Shown here one piece after another: positions 5,905-9,214 of a DNA stretch of 9,214 nt. This stretch comes from an uncultured Eubacteriales bacterium. GTDB lineage: Bacteria > Bacillota > Clostridia > Christensenellales > CAG-138. The position numbers and the translations under genes were made by a program. The DNA lies in the NCBI GenBank assembly GCA_902768995.1, contig CACXNN010000048.1, positions 1 through 9,214 on the forward strand, in the 5' to 3' direction. Under the pieces are notes generated by a model. It was not told the origin of the DNA. It saw only the letters and a program-made list of their open reading frames with translations, and searched no databases. Within the stretch, counting starts at the first letter, position 1, and each line of letters begins with the position of its first letter.

Positions 5905-5931
5905 TGAAACACATGGGGACTTCGGTTCGTT
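5905..5931 (+). promoter_or_regulatory. Candidate ECF-type (autoregulatory) promoter of the sigma factor operon
   Basis: TGAAAC (5905-5910), 17 bases, then CGTT (5928-5931) resembles promoters of Firmicutes ECF sigma factors (TGAAAC with CGTA, CGTC or similar at 16-17 bases). It is 38 bases before the start of an ECF sigma gene, where autoregulation is common. A sigma-A reading (TTGAAA with TATATA) has a 21-base spacer and is less convincing. Confidence 0.5.
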
Positions 5932-5968
5932 ATATAGATGTAACGCGAAGGGAAAGGACGAAAGCGGC

Positions 5969-6433
5969 ATGATCCAGGACCTGTATGAACGCCATTTCGA
6001 GGAGCTGCGGCGCTATTGCCTGCAGCTCTGCCGCAGCGGCGATATGGCGTTCGATCTGGTCCAGGAGACCTTCCTCAAGGCCCTCGAACGGGAGGAGGCC
6101 ATGGTGGGCTACTCGCCGGAGCAGCAGCGATCCTGGCTCTACAAGGCGGCTCGGAACCTGTTCCTGGACGGCATGCGCAGGACCGCCCTGCTGCAGCGGA
6201 AGCAGAGGCTGCTCCTCGATGAGGAGGAGATGGACGAGGACGGCTTCTCCCGGGCGGAGACGGAGCTGCTGCTCCTCAGGCTCCCGGCGGAGGATCGGAC
6301 CATGTTCCGCCTGAGGTACCTGGAGGGGTACAGCGCCGTGGAGATCGGGGAGATGTTCGACATGCCGCCCGCCACCGTCCGCACCAGGCTCCTTCGCTCA
6401 AGACAACTGCTGAAAAAGGAGATGAGCCTATGA
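5969..6433 (+). CDS. ECF-subfamily RNA polymerase sigma factor
   Basis: The 154-residue protein has the two-domain plan of ECF (group 4) sigma factors. Region 2 spans about residues 3-72, with DLVQETFLKAL (29-39) and the SWLYKAARNLFLDGMRR helix (55-71) that binds and melts the -10. Region 4 spans about 97-150, with a helix-turn-helix at 122-145 (SAVEIGEMF, then PATVRTRLLRSRQLLKK) that binds the -35. There is no C-terminal extension. AAAGGA precedes the ATG at 5969. The gene overlaps the next by ATGA (6430-6433). No recognisable transmembrane anti-sigma factor follows; instead there are a 45-residue protein and a repeat protein. Its regulon beyond its own likely promoter is unknown. Confidence 0.93.
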   Translation: MIQDLYERHFEELRRYCLQLCRSGDMAFDLVQETFLKALEREEAMVGYSPEQQRSWLYKAARNLFLDGMRRTALLQRKQRLLLDEEEMDEDGFSRAETELLLLRLPAEDRTMFRLRYLEGYSAVEIGEMFDMPPATVRTRLLRSRQLLKKEMSL

Positions 6434-6567
6434 AGCACATGAAGCAAGAGAAGAGGTCCCGGAGAGACTATCGTCCCTCCGTCCAGGACCGACAGGAGAA
6501 CCGTCCCACCTTCGATCGGTTCCCGGAATACACCCTGTTCCCCATGGACTTTTTCAAACTGAGATAA
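6430..6567 (+). CDS. Small basic protein overlapping the ECF sigma gene (45 residues), unknown function
   Basis: The ATG at 6430 overlaps the sigma-factor stop (ATGA), and AAGGAG sits eight bases upstream, so translation is strongly indicated. The 45-residue product has a very basic, probably disordered first half (MKHMKQEKRSRRDYRP) and an aromatic C-terminus (FPEYTLFPMDFFKLR). There is no membrane segment and no cysteine or zinc motif. It occupies the place usually taken by an anti-sigma gene but is too short to be a normal one. I do not recognise the family. The aromatic tail could be a docking peptide for the sigma factor or RNA polymerase, but that is inference only. The next gene starts 22 bases downstream. 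Confidence 0.65.
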   Translation: MKHMKQEKRSRRDYRPSVQDRQENRPTFDRFPEYTLFPMDFFKLR

Positions 6568-6589
6568 TACCGCCGAGGAGGAGATACCC

Positions 6590-7816
6590 ATGAAGAAGAT
6601 GATCGTGAACTGCGCCACCTGCGATATGCGCAAGGTGAGCGAGGAGACCCTGCAGGCATACGAGCAGATCGTGGTGAACGCTGCTACCGTCCTGGTGACG
6701 TCCCGGGCCAAGGAGCTGGTGAACCGCTACAACGTAACGCTGAACGCCGCGAGCGTGCAGGAGATCCCCGAGGGGGAGAACGTCCGCGTGAACCAGCAGA
6801 ACGGAGCCTACCAGCTCACCGGCGACGGCGCGCCCCAGGCGGGGGAGATGGCCATCCTCATGGTCAACGGTTCCCTGACCATCGGGGACGACGCCCTGGC
6901 GGCGGCCCAGGCCTATTGGAGCATCCAGGTGAACGGCTCCGTGCTCCTGCCCAGGAGCATGGCGGGCAAGCTCAGCAACCTGAGCGTCAACGGCTCCACC
7001 GACACTTACCCGGACGGGGCCATTCTGCTTCGGCGGAACGCCGTCGTCGACAGGACCTTCGCCCTCCGGATCAAGGAGAACGCTCTCTACTGGGCCTCCC
7101 GGCGGCTGGTGTTCACGGACGCCGATCTGGACGTAGGGAAGCTTGCGGAGAAGGGGGTCCAGTTCGCCAGCCGGCTGGCCATCGTCGCGGAGTCCCTGGC
7201 GGAAGCGGTGACGCCCCTGCTGACGGAGGATACGGACATCCTCATCGTCCCCGACGGCACCAAGTTCGCCAACGGCTATGCTGTATTGGACAAGCGCTTC
7301 TTGAAGAAGCACGGCGCCAAGCTCTATATCAACGGGGATTTGATCGTGAAGCCGGAGGCTGCCGAGGTGATCCCCAAAATCGAATACCTGTACGTGAACG
7401 GCCAGGTGAAGATCCCCCAGGACCTGGTGGACGCCTTCGAGGAGATCGACGCCACGTATGACGAGCTGGCCATCCAGAAGCCCTACGGGAAGGTCATCGA
7501 GGACATGGTCCGGGCCGCCGTGGATACCAAGCTTCTGGAGAAGTATCCGGACGGGGTCCAGGTGACGGACTGCGCCATGGTGCGCATCGCCAAGGACGTT
7601 TCGCCGGAGCTCATTTTGGAGCGACTCACCATCGCCGACTGCGCCAAGGTCTTCTGCACCGAGGAGCAGGAGGCCGCCGTCAGCGCCGTGTCGAAGGACG
7701 TGGCCATGATCGGCAGCATGGGGGACATGGGGGAGGACATGATGGATTTGGTGACCGGCAGCCTCCACCTGAATCCCAATTTGAAGGTGATCAACGCCTC
7801 GGACTACGTGATGTAA
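6590..7816 (+). CDS. Cytoplasmic 'VNG' repeat protein, LRR-like solenoid, unknown function
   Basis: The 408-residue protein has no signal peptide or membrane segment. It contains a repeated motif of the form h-x-V-N-G-x-h-x-h-P at a period of about 22 residues: IVNCATC (5), VVNAATVLV (28), LNAASVQEIP (51), MVNGSLTIG (91), QVNGSVLLP (113), SVNGSTDTYP (132), YINGDLIVKP (246), YVNGQVKIP (268), QVTDCAMVRI (324) and TIADCAKVF (347). Numbers are residue positions. The period and the strand-Asn-turn-Pro-helix pattern resemble a leucine-rich-repeat-type solenoid; a beta-helix is the alternative. A CxxC (Cys8, Cys11) and three other cysteines could be redox or metal sites. A strong GAGGAGGAG site precedes the ATG. 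It is the last gene of the ECF sigma operon and so may sense or execute the response. I do not recognise a named family. Confidence 0.8.
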   Translation: MKKMIVNCATCDMRKVSEETLQAYEQIVVNAATVLVTSRAKELVNRYNVTLNAASVQEIPEGENVRVNQQNGAYQLTGDGAPQAGEMAILMVNGSLTIGDDALAAAQAYWSIQVNGSVLLPRSMAGKLSNLSVNGSTDTYPDGAILLRRNAVVDRTFALRIKENALYWASRRLVFTDADLDVGKLAEKGVQFASRLAIVAESLAEAVTPLLTEDTDILIVPDGTKFANGYAVLDKRFLKKHGAKLYINGDLIVKPEAAEVIPKIEYLYVNGQVKIPQDLVDAFEEIDATYDELAIQKPYGKVIEDMVRAAVDTKLLEKYPDGVQVTDCAMVRIAKDVSPELILERLTIADCAKVFCTEEQEAAVSAVSKDVAMIGSMGDMGEDMMDLVTGSLHLNPNLKVINASDYVM

Positions 7817-7831
7817 ACAGAGCCAAGAAAG

Positions 7832-7860
7832 AAGCCTGTCGGCGGTCCCGACAGGCTTTT
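7832..7860 (+). terminator. Rho-independent terminator of the ECF sigma operon
   Basis: AAGCCTGTCGG (7832-7842) and CCGACAGGCTT (7848-7858) form a perfect 11-bp stem with a 5-base loop, followed by further T residues (TTTTCGTT). It lies 15 bases after the stop of the repeat protein. Confidence 0.92.
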
Positions 7861-7877
7861 CGTTGCTGTATTCCGAA

Positions 7878-7900
7878 AACCCCGCCATAGTGGCGGGGTT
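7878..7900. repeat. Left-end hairpin of the IS200-type element
   Basis: AACCCCGCC (7878-7886) and GGCGGGGTT (7892-7900) form a perfect 9-bp stem with a 5-base loop. Its place 105 bases before tnpA fits the subterminal structure that Y1 transposases bind at the left end. Confidence 0.6.
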
Positions 7901-7934
7901 CCATAGAGGTTAACCGGTGAGACAGTTAGAAAAA

Positions 7935-7996
7935 CTCCTGATGTGCTATAGTGAAAGCGTGACCTGCCAGTTACGCAAGAATAGCACATCAGGAGG
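7935..7996 (+). promoter_or_regulatory. Inverted repeat that masks the tnpA ribosome binding site, with internal extended -10
   Basis: CTCCTGATGTGCTAT (7935-7949) is the exact reverse complement of ATAGCACATCAGGAG (7981-7995), a 15-bp stem. The right arm contains the tnpA ribosome binding site AGGAGG (7991-7996), so a transcript carrying both arms would hide it. TGC-TATAGT (TATAGT at 7947-7952) is an extended -10 at the end of the left arm; a transcript starting near 7959 would lack the left arm and leave the site free. IS200 elements are known to limit transposase translation with such leader hairpins. Confidence 0.72.
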
Positions 7997-8004
7997 ACAT
8001 TAAA

Positions 8005-8475
8005 ATGCAGCAGCACAATAATGACAGTAACACTTTAGCACACACAAAGTGGAATTGCAAATACCACATAGTGTTTGCGCCGAAGTATCGGAGGAAAGTA
8101 TTTTATGAAGAAAAGAGGCAAGAGATACGAGATATACTTAGACAACTATGTGAGTGGAAGGGTGTGGAGATAATCGAAGGAGAGGTATGTCCAGACCACA
8201 TACACCTGCTGGTAAGCATACCGCCGAAGATGAGCGTATCAGGGTTTATGGGGTATCTTAAGGGGAAAAGCAGCTTAATGATATTCCAGAAATACGGGAA
8301 CATGAAGTTTGCATATCGGAACCGGGAGTTCTGGTGCCGTGGCTACTATGTAGACACGGCAGGAAAGAACACAGCGGCGATAAAGGCCTATATCCAGAAC
8401 CAGCTAAAAGTGGATAAGGAAACCGACCAGCTTAGTTTATTCGATCCGCAGGACCCGTTTACGGGTAGCAGGTGA
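8005..8475 (+). CDS. tnpA: IS200-family transposase TnpA (Y1 HUH single-strand transposase)
   Basis: The 156-residue protein is full-length for the family. It has the start typical of these enzymes (HTKWNCKYHIVFAPKYRRK, residues 13-31), the HUH motif His65-Ile-His67 (CPDHIHLLV), and the catalytic tyrosine in KAYIQNQ (Tyr129, with Gln133 as the third metal ligand). It should be an active dimeric nuclease that cuts and rejoins single-stranded DNA at the element ends, usually on lagging-strand template. There is no frameshift or missing catalytic residue. The ATG at 8005 follows AGGAGG. No tnpB or guide RNA gene accompanies it. Expression is probably kept low by the hairpin over its ribosome binding site. 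Confidence 0.96.
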   Translation: MQQHNNDSNTLAHTKWNCKYHIVFAPKYRRKVFYEEKRQEIRDILRQLCEWKGVEIIEGEVCPDHIHLLVSIPPKMSVSGFMGYLKGKSSLMIFQKYGNMKFAYRNREFWCRGYYVDTAGKNTAAIKAYIQNQLKVDKETDQLSLFDPQDPFTGSR

Positions 8476-8485
8476 CCGATGCGTG

Positions 8486-8522
8486 CTGGCAGGCACCCTA
8501 TGCCCACATGTGGGCAGGCCAG
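8486..8522. repeat. Right-end palindrome of the IS200-type element
   Basis: GCCCACATGTGGGC (8502-8515) is a perfect 14-base palindrome, nested inside a 5-bp outer pair CTGGC (8486-8490) / GCCAG (8518-8522). It lies 26 bases after the tnpA stop, where the right-end subterminal hairpin is expected. No T-tract follows, so it is not a terminator. Confidence 0.5.
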
Positions 8523-8533
8523 TAGTATGAGGG

Positions 8534-8908
8534 CTATGCCCGAAAATGAAATACCCCCGGCTCCGCCGGGGGATCATTATTTATTGGGGGACCGTCGTCG
8601 GCGTAGTACTCGGTGAGGGAAGCGATCTTTCCCTTGTAGAGGGTGAAGATGGAGGCGGCGTGGCAGCTGTACGTGCCGTCATCGGAGGCGATGCGGACCT
8701 CCGTCACCGCGCCCATGGGCGTGGTCGTCACGTTGAGCAGTTCGCCCGTCCATGCTCCGGGGTATTCGCAGTTGGCGATCAGGAATTCCTCCACCGTGAA
8801 CACTTCCTCGGTGCAGGGCCAGATGATCCGGGCGTCTGGCCAGAACCAGGAGCGAAGGGCCTCCCTGTCCTGGCCGATGCAGTCCTGCCAATACTGGGCA
8901 AAGTCCAT
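8534..8908 (-). CDS. SnoaL/NTF2-like small protein, C-terminus probably extended by read-through
   Basis: The 124-residue protein has the pattern of the NTF2/SnoaL-like cone fold: an N-terminal helix with WQDCIGQDREALRSWFWPDARIIWP, a middle F-T-V-E-E-F-L-I-A-N-C-E-Y-P-G-x-W block, and alternating strands ending ASIFTLYKGKIASLTEYYADDGPP. Members are small-molecule binding proteins or enzymes of varied function; none can be assigned here. The ATG at 8908 overlaps the upstream aminotransferase stop (TGATG), so it is translationally coupled, and the longer frame upstream is a shadow. The last 16 residues are encoded by three out-of-frame stop codons and a terminator-like hairpin, then IS-adjacent DNA, and look non-native. 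Confidence 0.75.
   Translation of the reverse strand: MDFAQYWQDCIGQDREALRSWFWPDARIIWPCTEEVFTVEEFLIANCEYPGAWTGELLNVTTTPMGAVTEVRIASDDGTYSCHAASIFTLYKGKIASLTEYYADDGPPINNDPPAEPGVFHFRA
8550..8572 (-). terminator. Terminator-like hairpin inside the end of the SnoaL-like frame
   Basis: On the minus strand CCCCCGGC and GCCGGGGG (arms 8572-8565 and 8561-8554) form an 8-bp stem with a 3-base loop, followed by TATTTCATTTT. The T-rich tail is interrupted but the stem is strong. It is probably the native terminator of the aminotransferase/SnoaL-like operon, although the present frame runs through it. Confidence 0.6.
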
Positions 8909-9214
8909 CACTTGCACCACTCGTAGGTGAGCTTGCCCAGGATCTCCGTGCCCTGGTCGATCTGGTCCAGGGATGGCATGGAGAAGTTCATGCGGAAGGC
9001 GTTGCTGGGCACCTTGGGGTCCATAACGAAGGCCACGCCTGGCACGCAGGCCACCTTGCGGGCGATGCCCTCCTGAACGAAGGGCCAGGCGTCCATGCCC
9101 TCGGGCAGGAAGGCCGTGACGAACAGGCCTCCTTGGGGCCGGTTGAAGGTGATGGCGGGGGAGAAGTGCTTCTCCATATCGTCCAGCATCCGTTTGCACT
9201 TCACGGCGTAGATG
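8908..9214 (-). CDS. PLP-dependent class I/II aminotransferase, C-terminal part (5' end outside window)
   Basis: The minus-strand frame is open from the right edge to a TGA at 8910-8908 and shows about 101 residues of the small C-terminal domain of a fold-type I aminotransferase. The key blocks are NRPQGGLFVTAFLPEG, then VACVPGVAFVMDPKVPSNAFRMNFS, in which the arginine of the R-x-N-F-S motif binds the substrate carboxylate. The pattern is closest to the 2-aminoadipate aminotransferase/MocR-like group. The PLP lysine lies upstream, outside the window. A GTG at 9204 is not the real start because homology continues before it. The stop overlaps the start of the SnoaL-like gene, so the two form an operon. 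Confidence 0.88.
   Translation of the reverse strand, partial: IYAVKCKRMLDDMEKHFSPAITFNRPQGGLFVTAFLPEGMDAWPFVQEGIARKVACVPGVAFVMDPKVPSNAFRMNFSMPSLDQIDQGTEILGKLTYEWCK

Larger units (their letters stand above)
7878..8546 (+). mobile_element. IS200-type insertion sequence (tnpA only); ends approximate
   Basis: The element contains a Y1 transposase gene, a left-end hairpin, an RBS-masking inverted repeat and a right-end palindrome, with no tnpB. Its codon use is more A/T-rich than that of the genes on either side, which fits recent arrival. IS200/IS605 elements move as single strands, recognise subterminal hairpins and make no target duplication, so the ends cannot be fixed by a duplication. The span given runs from the left hairpin to a CCGAAAA motif on the right that also occurs just left of the hairpin. 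The true ends could differ by tens of bases. It lies between two convergent transcription units, where an insertion should do little harm. Confidence 0.7.

Noticed and set aside
3503..5914. An 803-codon open frame on the minus strand, antisense to nrdR, pgeF and the foldase
   Set aside because: It is striking in length, but it is the complement of three well-supported genes in GC-rich DNA. Its product is repetitive Gly/Val/His/Asp-rich sequence typical of antisense shadows, it has no recognisable domain, and its start is inside a terminator region.
7878..8546. IS605-type element with TnpB and guide RNA
   Set aside because: No tnpB frame or remnant is present on either strand; only tnpA and end structures are seen, so it is IS200-type.
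8909..9199. Longer N-terminus for the SnoaL-like gene
   Set aside because: The extra residues are the shadow of the aminotransferase frame; the TGATG overlap at 8910-8906 gives the natural start.

Overview
The window looks like chromosome from a GC-rich, endospore-forming member of the Firmicutes (Clostridia). The evidence is a cotJA-cotJB-cotJC spore coat operon, a YlmC/YmxH sporulation protein next to nrdR and pgeF, a class B sortase remnant, strong AGGAGG-type ribosome binding sites and sigma-A style promoters. The species cannot be named from sequence alone.

Layout. Bases 1-118 hold the last 38 codons of a class B sortase on the plus strand, followed by about 200 bases with hairpins. Bases 323-1467 (minus) are the three-gene cotJ operon, ending in a manganese-catalase-like CotJC, with a CATAnnnTA mother-cell-type promoter upstream. 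Bases 1584-2654 (minus) encode a secreted lipoprotein metallophosphoesterase with a Pro/Thr/Ser-rich stalk, a near-consensus sigma-A promoter and a strong terminator. From 2774 the plus strand carries ylmC, nrdR and pgeF; the last two overlap (ATGA). A terminator follows, and inside it sits a perfect-consensus sigma-A promoter driving a PrsA/SurA-like membrane-anchored foldase and a 32-residue membrane peptide (5765-5863).

Bases 5905-7860 hold the most unusual locus. It has an ECF-type promoter motif, an ECF sigma factor, an overlapping 45-codon gene where an anti-sigma gene would be expected, and a 408-residue cytoplasmic protein built from roughly 22-residue 'VNG' repeats that resemble a leucine-rich-repeat-like solenoid. 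I recognise neither the 45-residue protein nor the repeat protein. Together they look like a small self-regulated stress or sensing module with no visible classical transmembrane anti-sigma factor.

An IS200-type element (tnpA only, no tnpB) lies between this operon and the minus-strand genes at the right edge. It has terminal hairpins and a 15-bp inverted repeat that would hide the tnpA ribosome binding site in read-through transcripts. The right edge holds an NTF2/SnoaL-like small protein whose C-terminus appears to read through its own terminator, translationally coupled to the C-terminal part of a PLP-dependent class I/II aminotransferase that runs off the window.
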